A DNA stretch of 64,000 nt, from positions 1 to 64,000 of the forward strand of contig NZ_CP018619.1 of the NCBI RefSeq assembly GCF_002849855.1, read 5' to 3'. This DNA comes from Vibrio azureus. GTDB taxonomy: Bacteria > Pseudomonadota > Gammaproteobacteria > Enterobacterales > Vibrionaceae. Under the pieces are notes generated by a model that was given only the letters and a program-made list of their open reading frames with translations, was not told the origin of the DNA and did not search any database. Within the stretch, counting starts at the first letter, position 1. Each line of letters opens with the position of its first letter. This document shows positions 42,816 through 51,044 of this stretch, piece after piece. Made by a program: the position numbers and the translations under genes.

Positions 42816-43543
42816 CCTAACCCTCCTTGTGAAGACAAACGTAACCACCGGCGCTTACCGGATTCGCTGATGCGCACACCTGATTGATTGATGTTAAGTA
42901 CCGACACCGCACCGACTTTGCTGCCTTTATGGACTTTGTGCCATTGACCGTGGATATAGAGGCGCGCTTGCCACTGTTTATCGATTTGAGAGACGCTACC
43001 AATTTGAATCGATTCTGTTTGAGCTGGAACAGGCCTGTCAGTGGCAACGATTTCATCGTCCAGTGCTGCAGATACCATCGTTGGGGCATCGTGATAAGGT
43101 GAAAAACCTAACTGCATGAGTCCTGGCTCCTCGGGTTGAGCGCGTAATTGCTGCTCACGAACCATGGCATCCAGCTCGGCATTTTTGAGTTGCGCGATTT
43201 TCTCCAGGTAACGCGTGACATCAATGCCCATCGGCGGTGGAGGAGGCACTTGTTTGGGCTCGGTATTTAACTTAGCCAGTTGCTTGGCCAACTCTTGACT
43301 GAGTGGATTTTGAGCTTGCGTGGTATCGGTCTGCGATTCCAAACTCATCCCGTCGTCGATGGGCTCACTCACGCTGTAAGAAATCGGCTCATCGCTTGGC
43401 GTCTGAGACTTTGCTTGGCTGGCATATTTTGACACGGGATTTGAGAATAGGGTGGTGTAGCCCATTGCGGCTGCACCTAGCCCCAATGCGACGACGATCA
43501 CCAGTTTTTTAGGGGAGCTATTACTTTTGCTCGGCTTGCTCAC
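42812..43543 (-). CDS. pilP: Pilus assembly protein PilP
   Basis: The protein has 243 residues. A membrane anchor (LVIVVALGLGAAAMGYTTLF), a disordered proline/glutamine linker, and a C-terminal small beta domain (IGSVSQIDKQWQARLYIHG...) match IncI-type PilP, which links the inner-membrane platform to the secretin. It overlaps pilO by 23 bp. Confidence 0.85.
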   Translation of the reverse strand: MSKPSKSNSSPKKLVIVVALGLGAAAMGYTTLFSNPVSKYASQAKSQTPSDEPISYSVSEPIDDGMSLESQTDTTQAQNPLSQELAKQLAKLNTEPKQVPPPPPMGIDVTRYLEKIAQLKNAELDAMVREQQLRAQPEEPGLMQLGFSPYHDAPTMVSAALDDEIVATDRPVPAQTESIQIGSVSQIDKQWQARLYIHGQWHKVHKGSKVGAVSVLNINQSGVRISESGKRRWLRLSSQGGLG

Positions 43544-44711
43544 TTTGCAATCCTCCGTAAAGTGTTATCGAAAATGAAAGGGACCATGTGTTGTTGTCTA
43601 TGGACTTCAAACTCAAACCATCCATCGACGTAGGCATCGATTTCAGCAAGGTAGCCAAATGTTGAAGCGTCAATAGAGACGCGTTTGGATGCTTCACCTC
43701 ATAAGTGTTGCTTTGCCAAGTTTCAGAAATCTCGGTATTCACCAATGAAACTTCGTAGTCTTGCAGTATTAATGCATCGTGCAGTACTTGGTCTGTAGGC
43801 CTTAGTGGCATGACATGTTCGCGCCATGACGCTGATAAGGTATGAATCGGAAGAGTTAACACCTTAGAGGTGGGCTCTCCAGACAAATAAGGCTTTAACT
43901 CCGCATGATTATCCAACCAAAGCTCAAACACGCGGATCAATCCTTTAGGCTCTCGCACGATGGACGCCGTTAATGTGTCGCCGTTCTGACTGAGCTCGGT
44001 GGCACGCCAATCTGGCGGTAGCATCGCCAGATAAGAAGCGGCATAAACGGCTTGTTCAATCAGATGATGCGCACTCGTCGCGTTACTGATGGCCAAACGG
44101 TACTTGACCCAAGGAGGCACAGTAATAGGCACGGTGTTACTTGCTGGTGCTGTGCTTGCTTGAATCTCAGCGAGCGTGTCTTGTTGATTGAGAGAGTAAA
44201 CACCAACAGCGAGACACGCGGCAATGACAATAAGCCCCGCGCCCCCGAGTAAAGCGGGGTGTCGCCATTTTGCGCGTTGACACTGATAATGCACTAGTGT
44301 CGCTAAAGAGGCCTCGCTTGGGGCTGGCAAATGGATATCATCAGGCTGCGGGGTTAATTCCTCTGAGTCTTCACCACTGACAATGAACCGGCGCGAGGCT
44401 AAGATGGCCTCACTGCCCATATCGAAGATCGCTCGAACGCGGCCTTCACCAATGATCGTGCATTGCCATTGGTTATTCACCCACTCCAGAACTGCCACAT
44501 CTTCCGGTTCATTTTCTTTCAAATGACCCGCTTCAATAAGCCCATCCAACCACCACTCACTTCGTACGGGCTGAGCAGTCTGACTGGCATATACGCATAC
44601 CCAATCACCACGCACACTGACGTAGTGATAAGGGGCCGGAGCGCGTTTTTTTAATGTCTTGATGGTTTGACTGACTTTGCCATGGTGAGGCAAAGAAAGG
44701 AGGCCTATCAT
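43521..44711 (-). CDS. pilO: Pilus assembly protein PilO
   Basis: The protein has 396 residues. The N-terminal cytoplasmic domain (about 1-170), one helix (LLGGAGLIVIAACLAVGVYSL) and a periplasmic domain match IncI-type PilO. It overlaps pilN by 4 bp and would bridge PilN and PilR. Confidence 0.85.
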   Translation of the reverse strand: MIGLLSLPHHGKVSQTIKTLKKRAPAPYHYVSVRGDWVCVYASQTAQPVRSEWWLDGLIEAGHLKENEPEDVAVLEWVNNQWQCTIIGEGRVRAIFDMGSEAILASRRFIVSGEDSEELTPQPDDIHLPAPSEASLATLVHYQCQRAKWRHPALLGGAGLIVIAACLAVGVYSLNQQDTLAEIQASTAPASNTVPITVPPWVKYRLAISNATSAHHLIEQAVYAASYLAMLPPDWRATELSQNGDTLTASIVREPKGLIRVFELWLDNHAELKPYLSGEPTSKVLTLPIHTLSASWREHVMPLRPTDQVLHDALILQDYEVSLVNTEISETWQSNTYEVKHPNASLLTLQHLATLLKSMPTSMDGLSLKSIDNNTWSLSFSITLYGGLQSEQAEQK

Positions 44712-46228
44712 CCGTCAGCCCTCCTTGGCGTGAGGAGGACAAGCGTATCAATACGTTGTTTCTCTGCGGTGTTCGAGCCGAGCAATGGGACACCTAAAAA
44801 GGTATTGCTTTCGGTTGTCGTGACGAACTGAGACACTGAGGCAATCACGATGGTTTGACCGTATTTCAGTTTATTCGCAAAGTTGATTTTCGCTTGACGT
44901 GTCAACGGGAACATCAACGTTTCACCGCCAACCACTTGTGGTGTGATCTTTTCGATTTTAGTCAGCATCCCAGAGGTTCTTAAGTAGACATGATCACGTT
45001 GTATGTTTGGAACAACGATAAAATCGACCCCTTCGTTGCGTTTGCCACGTTCGGTATCGGTGCTGACCACCCCTTCCTCAGTATTCGTTTTAATGTTTTC
45101 TAAAAACTCAAGCGTACGTTGCTGGGTAATGTGGTTGGTCTGATGATTTTGAACCAGGATCGTAATGGGGGTCTGCGTCGAGACTTGGCCTTGCTCATTG
45201 AGCGCCTTGATGAGCGCGGTAGAACCAGACCATTTACCTCCACCATTGAAGGCAAAACCAGGGCTGGCCGAACTTGCAACAAGACTGGTGCCTGGCACAA
45301 AAAAGCTCAGACCATAACCCGATCCAATATCACGCAATAGGTTCCAATCAATGCCGCGCTCATGACCAAGGCTTGAGCGAAACTCCAGCACTTGCACTTC
45401 TAAAGCAACTTGTTTGGTCAACGACTGTTTGGCTTGTTCAACAAAATTAACGACTTCTTGCATGCGAGCAGGTGACGTTCGTACCACAATTCGCGAAAGA
45501 GCAGGGATCGGCTCAACAGAGCCAACAAGAGAGTCAGGGCTTGCTTCACCGCCTGATGCGTCAGGGTTAAGTTGAAGTAGAGCCTGAACACCGATGGCGA
45601 CTTCACTAAATACATCGACATCACTGCTTGAAGTCGTGACATATTGACCGTCTACCGAAGTACTGCCGGCTTTACCGTCACCTTCTTCTTTACTCGCGCC
45701 CCCAATTTGGTCATTGATTCGACCAGGTGGAAGTTCTAGCTCAAAGGTTCGAGAGACAAATTGCTCGACCTTTAGTGTGCGCTCTGAAGGGGTGAAACCA
45801 ATTTTAAGTTGGTTTTCTAATAAATTGAGTAAGCTCGCCAAACTGCCTTGGTGTGCATTAATGGTGACTTTTTGGTTGGGTTGAATACCCGCACCAAAGC
45901 GCACTTCATAATCTGATGGCAGGATATCATCCAAGATTAAACTGAGAGGGAGGCCCGTCGCAGGGGTGCTGTAATTCAATTTCTTAGTAAGAAATGACGT
46001 ATCAGTACTTTGCTCAATGGGCTTCAATCGAACCGGAGGTTGCTCAATTCGCTCCACTTTGAATTCGGTAAAATTGTCACGATGTTGCTCTATATTGCTT
46101 TTTACAATCTCTGATTCACGGTTTCGTTTGTCATATTCATTCATGCCAGTGGCTTCACAGCCAAGCAAGAGAGACGCAATTATGGCGGCACACACCGTTT
46201 TGGTGTAACGAGATGAGATAAAAATCAT
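44708..46228 (-). CDS. pilN: Outer-membrane secretin PilN
   Basis: The protein has 506 residues. It is a lipoprotein (LLLGCEATG, Cys24). The middle contains the secretin N domains, and the C-terminal part the secretin pore (VALEVQVLEFRSSLGHERGID and LKYGQTIVIASVSQ). It forms the outer-membrane gate of the thin pilus. Confidence 0.9.
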   Translation of the reverse strand: MIFISSRYTKTVCAAIIASLLLGCEATGMNEYDKRNRESEIVKSNIEQHRDNFTEFKVERIEQPPVRLKPIEQSTDTSFLTKKLNYSTPATGLPLSLILDDILPSDYEVRFGAGIQPNQKVTINAHQGSLASLLNLLENQLKIGFTPSERTLKVEQFVSRTFELELPPGRINDQIGGASKEEGDGKAGSTSVDGQYVTTSSSDVDVFSEVAIGVQALLQLNPDASGGEASPDSLVGSVEPIPALSRIVVRTSPARMQEVVNFVEQAKQSLTKQVALEVQVLEFRSSLGHERGIDWNLLRDIGSGYGLSFFVPGTSLVASSASPGFAFNGGGKWSGSTALIKALNEQGQVSTQTPITILVQNHQTNHITQQRTLEFLENIKTNTEEGVVSTDTERGKRNEGVDFIVVPNIQRDHVYLRTSGMLTKIEKITPQVVGGETLMFPLTRQAKINFANKLKYGQTIVIASVSQFVTTTESNTFLGVPLLGSNTAEKQRIDTLVLLTPRRADG

Positions 46229-47397
46229 AAGGGGTTGGACTCCTGAACGTAGATCGTTTTTGTCGCATCTAAGCGCTGAGCTTTAAGCGGGTAAGGACCA
46301 AGGATCGTGGCCATGGCACTGCTGATGTCGCCTTGGCGTGTGACTAAAGGAAACGCAGAAAAGGGGTAGTCATTGACTGGCCAAGATGCCGCCTCGTCCC
46401 AATGCCAGTCATAATGTTTCACGGTATCTTTGACCGCTTGTTTTAAAGTGTTTCCTTGAATCATGATTGTCGTGACACTGTCACCTTCCCAAGGGTGAAA
46501 AGCAACGAGATCAAGTCTTGGGTTGGGGTGCAGACGCATAGAAGATAAACGAGGCACCGAAGCGGTTAATGCCGCGACCGCCATGGAGAGTGTCCCTGTT
46601 TTTTCAAACCCTGTTGTTGAAATGGATTCAAGCGCTTTTAAGAACGCGGCATCTTGTGCAAAGGCAAGATGACGGTTTCCTTCTTTATGAGCCCAGCGGG
46701 TCAGAGCCTTACGATAGGTCTCACCTTTTTTAACTCGATACGTGGACATCTTTTGTTTAGCCGGTGTCGAACGCGAAGTGGATTCACCAACAAATAGCGC
46801 ATCGTTATCTGTCAACGAAGCTTTATTGGCTTTGAGGCTCTGTTTTAAAGCTGGGGTCATCGCGATATCGGATAAGTGCGCGGATTCAGACCAGCCTTTC
46901 ACACGCGGCTCATTGTCATGAAGTCGCGGTTTAGGCGGTACATAGCCGGGTTTTAGACGAAACCCTACTTCACGACGAACCACGTCTTCTTCGAGCATAA
47001 AGGCTTGGCCAGCCATGACTTGAAGCGCACTACGAAGGGGAAGCTTCCCTAGATCAGAGTGACTCATAGGCAAGGGCTGAGCATATAACTGTGTTTGCGC
47101 GTAAGTGCTGGGAGGACGCAATGACACGCCACTACCATTGAGCAAAAACGCCATCCCTTCTTCTACCGTCATCTGACCGACAACAGGTAAACGAGCCTCT
47201 AGAGGGATGCCTAGGATATCGACCATTTCAGCTCCGGCCGCACGTTCAGTCACATAACGAGATGTGTGGACAGCTGGCGTAGAAGCTAATTCGGGGGCCG
47301 TTCTAATATTAAGTGTTGGCGTTGTGACGATAGGTGCTGAAGTGGTTTGGCATCCCACTAACATACCTGCTGTCAACATAAGCCAGCGCGTTTGCAT
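46225..47397 (-). CDS. pilL: PilL lipoprotein of the thin pilus
   Basis: The protein has 390 residues. Lipobox MLVGC (Cys16). The N-terminal half holds the conserved GIPLEARLPVVGQMTVEEGMAFLL and LGKLPLRSALQVMAGQAF; the C-terminal half has a TcpQ-like domain (IMIQGNTLKQAVKDTVKHYDWH). It is the first gene of the pil operon, 74 bp from the centre of the operator palindrome. Confidence 0.88.
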   Translation of the reverse strand: MQTRWLMLTAGMLVGCQTTSAPIVTTPTLNIRTAPELASTPAVHTSRYVTERAAGAEMVDILGIPLEARLPVVGQMTVEEGMAFLLNGSGVSLRPPSTYAQTQLYAQPLPMSHSDLGKLPLRSALQVMAGQAFMLEEDVVRREVGFRLKPGYVPPKPRLHDNEPRVKGWSESAHLSDIAMTPALKQSLKANKASLTDNDALFVGESTSRSTPAKQKMSTYRVKKGETYRKALTRWAHKEGNRHLAFAQDAAFLKALESISTTGFEKTGTLSMAVAALTASVPRLSSMRLHPNPRLDLVAFHPWEGDSVTTIMIQGNTLKQAVKDTVKHYDWHWDEAASWPVNDYPFSAFPLVTRQGDISSAMATILGPYPLKAQRLDATKTIYVQESNPL

Positions 47398-47435
47398 AAC
47401 GTCTCTCCTGACAATTAAAAACAGGACGAAAAGCT

Positions 47436-47489
47436 ATCAAAGCAGGGAAAAAAAATACTCGTTAAAAATAATTATTTCTAACGAGTATT
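47436..47489 (-). promoter_or_regulatory. Transfer-regulon palindrome and promoter 3 (pil operon)
   Basis: The 36-bp palindrome (47454-47489) is the same as copy 1. -35 TTAACG and -10 TTTGAT (47436-47441) are 18 bp apart. On the other side TGCTATCCTATGCAG is shared in part with copies 1 and 2. Confidence 0.82.
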
Positions 47490-47528
47490 TATTATTTTAG
47501 TTATGCTATCCTATGCAGTTATTTTCAT

Positions 47529-47685
47529 TTAGTTGTCCATTCTGATTTGAGCGATAGCTTTACCAATAAATGCCATCACTGGCACAGCCATTGAATTTCC
47601 AACACACTGATATCTCAGACTATGGGGTTTGAGCACCAATGGAACAGAAAACAACGTTAAGAGGGTTAAGTGTTTGTATTAAATG
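47529..47685 (-). pseudogene. 3' remnant of a cytosine-C5 DNA methyltransferase
   Basis: The minus-strand translation ends LKPHSLRYQCVGNSMAVPVM followed by AFIGKAIAQIRMDN and a stop codon, which is motif X and the C-terminus of Dcm-type methyltransferases. The upstream 90% of the gene is missing and replaced by the RelE gene region. It shows that a methyltransferase used to lie beside the pilus operon. Confidence 0.75.
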
Positions 47686-47714
47686 TAAAACTCGGCCTCT
47701 TTACCAAGGAGGAG

Positions 47715-48011
47715 CTAGTTTCTTGCTATTGATTGTTCAGCCTTTAAATAGGCTTCATTTCTTTCACGCTTTCCAATAGCAAGTACTAAGATCGTTAATT
47801 CTCCATCTTCAACCTTATACACAAGTCTATATCCTGAACTTTTTAGCTTTAATTTGTAACAACCCGATAGCCTTCCTCTTAGGGCTGAGCCCACTATGTG
47901 GGGATTAGTTAATACTTCCCTCAGCTTGGCCTTGAATTGTGATTTAACCGGTTCGCCTAGTTTGTCAAAAGCCTTTTTAGCTTTTCTGTCAAACTTGAGC
48001 TTATAAGTCAT
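47715..48011 (-). CDS. RelE/StbE-type toxin
   Basis: The protein has 98 residues. The fold signature is YKLKFDRKAKKAFDKLGEPV, CYKLKLKSSGYRLVYKVEDG and the end VLAIGKRERNEAY, an mRNA interferase of the RelE family. It overlaps the antitoxin by 11 bp, the normal order antitoxin then toxin. It probably stabilises the plasmid. Confidence 0.9.
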   Translation of the reverse strand: MTYKLKFDRKAKKAFDKLGEPVKSQFKAKLREVLTNPHIVGSALRGRLSGCYKLKLKSSGYRLVYKVEDGELTILVLAIGKRERNEAYLKAEQSIARN

Positions 48012-48258
48012 CGATATCTACCTCTACGAAGTCATCGCGATTGAGAGCATCTTCAGCCATCATCATTAGTTGATTATTCTCCAGTTCTTCCATCATACTC
48101 TCGAAAAGAGCACAAGGTATCGCGTAAAAGGCTGGCTTATTGCGATTCAGGATAGCTACCGGAGCACCATTCGCTTCTTCAATTACACCCATTGGGTCAG
48201 CTTTTAATTGTGTAATACCAGCACTGATATCAGTGAGTATTGTATGTGTCATGCTCAT
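48001..48258 (-). CDS. Phd/YefM (StbD-type) antitoxin
   Basis: The protein has 85 residues. ILTDISAGITQLKADPMGVI and GAPVAILNRNKPAFYAIPC are typical of the Phd/YefM fold that binds DNA; the acidic C-terminus (DDFVEVDIDDL) would neutralise the toxin. It probably represses its own operon. Confidence 0.9.
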   Translation of the reverse strand: MSMTHTILTDISAGITQLKADPMGVIEEANGAPVAILNRNKPAFYAIPCALFESMMEELENNQLMMMAEDALNRDDFVEVDIDDL

Positions 48259-48428
48259 TTAAAACGCCTTATTAAAGATTTTTAAAAGTTATTTAATAGT
48301 AGAATTATAATGTAAACTTGTAAAGTTTTCACTGAGTAGTGTAGAGCTTCATTATTGATTGAGCGTTTAAGCTATCTATCGAGAAGGAATCGCCCTCAAA
48401 GAAGTCAATCTTTGAGGGTGAAGGTCAA

Positions 48429-48632
48429 TTAGTAAGGTGCTCGTTCAAAGCGAAAAATAGAACGAGTATCAGTTGATTCATCCCAAACGATATAATCTGT
48501 AAGCAGATTTTTTACTAGCTCAATATCATTAGGATAAAAGCGATGATCCAGCATTTTTATGCCTGCTCTCGCGAGTTCAGGTGGGGTAATGTCACTGCCT
48601 TTCGCAACGGAAAAAGTCACTAAGTTTTTCAT
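48429..48632 (-). CDS. Small protein of the leader copy 3 operon
   Basis: The protein has 67 residues from the second of two adjacent ATG codons (48632), which is better spaced from GGAG. MKNLVTFSVAKGSDITPPEL and a mixed alpha/beta pattern; not recognised. It follows the STY4534-family gene after a terminator at 48761-48796, so expression may depend on read-through. Confidence 0.5.
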   Translation of the reverse strand: MKNLVTFSVAKGSDITPPELARAGIKMLDHRFYPNDIELVKNLLTDYIVWDESTDTRSIFRFERAPY

Positions 48633-48690
48633 CATTCTCTCCAATGAAAAAAGGAGAGACGACACCCAGGGGATCGAATCCCCGGTGGGT
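48633..48690 (-). promoter_or_regulatory. Two-hairpin start-site switch before the 67-residue gene
   Basis: Hairpin 1 is ACCGGGGAT/ATCCCCTGGGT. Hairpin 2 is CTCTCC/GGAGAG with the ribosome-binding site in its 3' arm. The alternative pairing (GGGGA with TCTCC) is short, the weakest of the family. Confidence 0.4.
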
Positions 48691-48760
48691 TAAAACTATT
48701 TATTTGAAGTGTTGCTCTGGCCAGCTTGTGAATGGCCGCGTCAATACTTCAATAAAGGTC

Positions 48761-48796
48761 AAAAAAGAAAACCCCAACATACAAAGTATGATGGGG
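48761..48796 (-). terminator. Terminator after the STY4534-family gene
   Basis: CCCCATCATAC and GTATGTTGGGG arms with TTTTCTTTTTT following on the minus strand. Confidence 0.7.
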
Positions 48797-48806
48797 TAGT
48801 TAAGTA

Positions 48807-49229
48807 TCAAGCCGCTTGTTGTTCACAATTGCTTGATTGGAATAGAACCTGTTGGTTCACTTTGAGGTACTTTACTCGCAGAAGGCGACCTTTGAGGGCT
48901 GCACCTGTCTGACCCGGTTTCGAAGCATGGTTGCTCGGGTAAGTAAAAGTATCTAAGTACAAGTCGCCAATCACAAAGCTCAATGAGCCCGTGCTTTGAC
49001 CTTGACCGAACTTGATTTTATCTAGCTGATGTTGTTCGAAAAGAGCCATCGCTTCTTTGCCAACAACTTTACAGTCTATGTACGTTTTTTCGTTATCATC
49101 ACCTCGTAAACAGGCAATGGTGACGGCGTAAAACGGGTTGCCTCTCTTTGGTACTACTTTACGAACGCGGTTAAGATAACCGAAACCAGTTGTATGTAGA
49201 TCAAAGTAAGCGTTTGAGTTGTTCGACAT
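48807..49229 (-). CDS. STY4534-family ICE replication protein (DUF3577)
   Basis: The protein has 140 residues. FDLHTTGFGYLNRVRKVVPK, NPFYAVTIACLRGDDNEKTY and YIDCKVVGKEA are diagnostic. The fold is OB-like and related to single-strand DNA-binding proteins; family members are encoded next to ssb and topB in SPI-7/PFGI-1 elements. It follows leader copy 3 and has an 11-bp start-site stem. It could protect the incoming strand. Confidence 0.85.
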   Translation of the reverse strand: MSNNSNAYFDLHTTGFGYLNRVRKVVPKRGNPFYAVTIACLRGDDNEKTYIDCKVVGKEAMALFEQHQLDKIKFGQGQSTGSLSFVIGDLYLDTFTYPSNHASKPGQTGAALKGRLLRVKYLKVNQQVLFQSSNCEQQAA

Positions 49230-49302
49230 AATTTTTCTCCATGACAGGCTGCACGAGAAAAATTACTGTCCCACTGGGAAATAATTTTCCCGTGTGGGTA
49301 GA
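49230..49302 (-). promoter_or_regulatory. Two-hairpin start-site switch before the STY4534-family gene
   Basis: Hairpin 1 is CACGGGAAA/TTTCCCAGTG. Hairpin 2 pairs TAATTTTTCTC with GAGAAAAATTA, a perfect 11-bp stem that covers GGAG. CACGGGAAAATTA of hairpin 1 can pair with TAATTTTTCTCGTG (one bulge, one G-U). Confidence 0.65.
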
Positions 49303-49312
49303 ACAAAGTATG

Positions 49313-49452
49313 AGCGCCAAAGCTTAAGCTAAGGGCAGTATAAGAATGCTTTCCAATTTCTCTCTTGCTAAGCAGAGGAAATCGCGACACGTTTCAGAAA
49401 GCCATTTAAGGGCGGTTAAACCCGTGTGCTTTGTACTTTACGTCAGTACACA
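49313..49452 (-). repeat. Structured leader repeat, copy 3
   Basis: Core identical in most positions to copies 2 and 4. The outer hairpin reads TGTACT/AGTACA where copies 2 and 4 read AACACT/AGTGTT, and AGCTT/AAGCT replaces AGCGC/GCGCT: two independent compensatory changes. The distal promoter-like part (TTGACAATCC) is missing. Confidence 0.8.
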
Positions 49453-49455
49453 ACG

Positions 49456-49695
49456 TTAAACATCCTGAGGATAGCAGTCGAAAATCACTTGTAAAGCATT
49501 TTTTGGTAACGATGTATCTCCAAATGTTTCACAGGTTGTTTCACTCTCTCGATGAATGCATCGACGGTGAGCCAAACACAACATGCCAAAATCCGGCTCG
49601 CTGATGATCACCGGATTTATATAAATCGGCTGTTTGCAGACTGGACACTCTGGAAACACTTCGCTTGGAATATCATTAACATGGATGACATTCAT
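49456..49695 (-). CDS. Small zinc-binding protein after topB
   Basis: The protein has 79 residues from the ATG at 49695 with GGGGAG six bases upstream; an ATG at 49740 is a possible alternative. CPVCKQPIYINP and CLAHRRCIHR form a zinc finger. Before the TnpB element inserted, it directly followed topB in the ssb operon. Not recognised. Confidence 0.6.
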   Translation of the reverse strand: MNVIHVNDIPSEVFPECPVCKQPIYINPVIISEPDFGMLCLAHRRCIHRESETTCETFGDTSLPKNALQVIFDCYPQDV

Positions 49696-49864
49696 AGATG
49701 ACTCCCCACGGCTACCCAGCGATTGTTCTTCAATTTCCATTGTCTTATTCCCCAATTACCAATAAGCCGTAAAGCCCCGTCCTTTAGGTCGGGGATGTAA
49801 GGCATTGCTACGAAGTAGCAAAAGAATAGTTGATTGCTTACAGAAATTGTAGGATGCTGTAAAA

Positions 49865-50950
49865 ATGAAAAGAGCATACCGTTATAGATTCTATCCAGAT
49901 AATCAGCAAGCCGAACTACTGGCAAAGTCGTTTGGTTGTTGTCGTTTTGTCTGGAACAACTCGCTAAAGTATCGCACTGACGCATACTATGAGCGCGGTG
50001 AATCTATTTCCCACTCTTTTCTTGAGAAACGCCTAGTACATTTGAAAGCTGAATTTGAATGGCTAAAAGAGGTATCAAGCGTTGTCTTTCAACAAGCACT
50101 AAGAGATCAGCAAGAAGCATTTAAAAACTTTTGGGATCATCGTGCTAAGTATCCTCGCTTCAAATCGAAGCACGATAAGCAATCAATACGCCTAACTAAA
50201 GCCGCTTTCAAATACAAAGACGGTCTACTATTCATTGCCAAATCAAAGCAACCTCTTAACATCAAATGGAGTCGTGAGCTTCCAAGTGAACCAAGCTCAA
50301 TCACGATTTCAAAAGATAAAGCAGGTCGATACTTTGTATCCATGCTTTGCGAATTTGAGCCTACAGCACTACCAGTAACGCCTAACATGGTTGGTATTGA
50401 TGTAGGTCTAAACCACCTATTCATCACGGATAGCGGTGAGAAAGTCGATAATCCTCGCCACTTCAAACGCTACGAAAAGAAACTCGCTTATCTTCAACGT
50501 CAACTGTCAAAGAAACAACGCGGCAGTAAGAATCGTGACAAGATGCGACACAAAGTAGCCCGTCTACATGCAAAAATTGCCGATAGTCGATTAGATAACT
50601 TACACAAGTTGTCTCGCAAACTCATTAACGAAAACCAAGTTGTTTGTGTTGAATCGCTTCAAGTGAAGAATATGCTCCGTAATCCAAAACTAGCTAAACA
50701 CATAGCCGATGTGAGTTGGGGTGAGTTTGTACGCCAACTTGAATACAAGACTGAATGGGCTAATCGAACTATCGCCAAGATTGATAGATTCTTCCCTAGC
50801 TCTAAACGTTGTAGCTGTTGTGGGTTCGTGAATGAAGCAATGCCGTTGAATGTCCGTGATTGGGTGTGTCCGTCTTGCGAAACACACCACGATAGAGACA
50901 TAAACGCAGCTAAGAACATAAAAACCGCAGGGCTTGCGGGGTTAGCTTAG
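49865..50950 (+). CDS. tnpB: TnpB RNA-guided nuclease
   Basis: The protein has 361 residues and looks intact. RuvC residues: Asp in VGIDVGLNHLF (about 179), Glu in VVCVESLQVKN (about 263), Asp in HHDRDINAAKNIK (about 344). The zinc finger CSCCGF/CPSC is present, and the N-terminal domain (YRYRFYPDNQQAELLAKSFG) is complete. TnpB uses a guide RNA from the element's right end to cut DNA next to a TAM equal to the left target, here TTAC. It overlaps the altered end of topB on the other strand. Confidence 0.92.
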   Translation: MKRAYRYRFYPDNQQAELLAKSFGCCRFVWNNSLKYRTDAYYERGESISHSFLEKRLVHLKAEFEWLKEVSSVVFQQALRDQQEAFKNFWDHRAKYPRFKSKHDKQSIRLTKAAFKYKDGLLFIAKSKQPLNIKWSRELPSEPSSITISKDKAGRYFVSMLCEFEPTALPVTPNMVGIDVGLNHLFITDSGEKVDNPRHFKRYEKKLAYLQRQLSKKQRGSKNRDKMRHKVARLHAKIADSRLDNLHKLSRKLINENQVVCVESLQVKNMLRNPKLAKHIADVSWGEFVRQLEYKTEWANRTIAKIDRFFPSSKRCSCCGFVNEAMPLNVRDWVCPSCETHHDRDINAAKNIKTAGLAGLA

Positions 50951-51044
50951 GGAGCGACTGGATCGGGGGTTGAGTGGAAACACTCAGCCTAGTGAAAGCG
51001 TGTCGAACTAAGAATCCTCTTCCTTTAGGGAGAGGAGCAGTCAA
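50800..51044 (+). ncRNA. Probable omega RNA of TnpB
   Basis: In this family the guide RNA covers the 3' end of tnpB and the right end, including the hairpin at 51016-51035, and its guide is the flanking DNA just beyond TCAA. Here the guide would be topB sequence starting GTTGCCAATTTTACC. The 5' boundary is a guess. Confidence 0.5.

Larger units (their letters stand above)
49760..51044 (+). mobile_element. IS200/IS605-family element with tnpB only
   Basis: The left flank ends TTAC (49756-49759) and the right end is TCAA (51041-51044), the pair used by IS608-like elements. Subterminal hairpins: CCCCGTCC/GGTCGGGG at 49775-49794 and CCTCTTCC/GGGAGAGG at 51016-51035. There is no tnpA, so transposition needs help in trans. 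It inserted four sense codons before the original stop of topB. Confidence 0.82.

Noticed and set aside
48660-48690. GGGGATCGAATCCCC, which looks like a tRNA T-arm
   Set aside because: No acceptor stem, anticodon arm or CCA context is present; the hairpin fits the two-hairpin leader of the gene at 48632.
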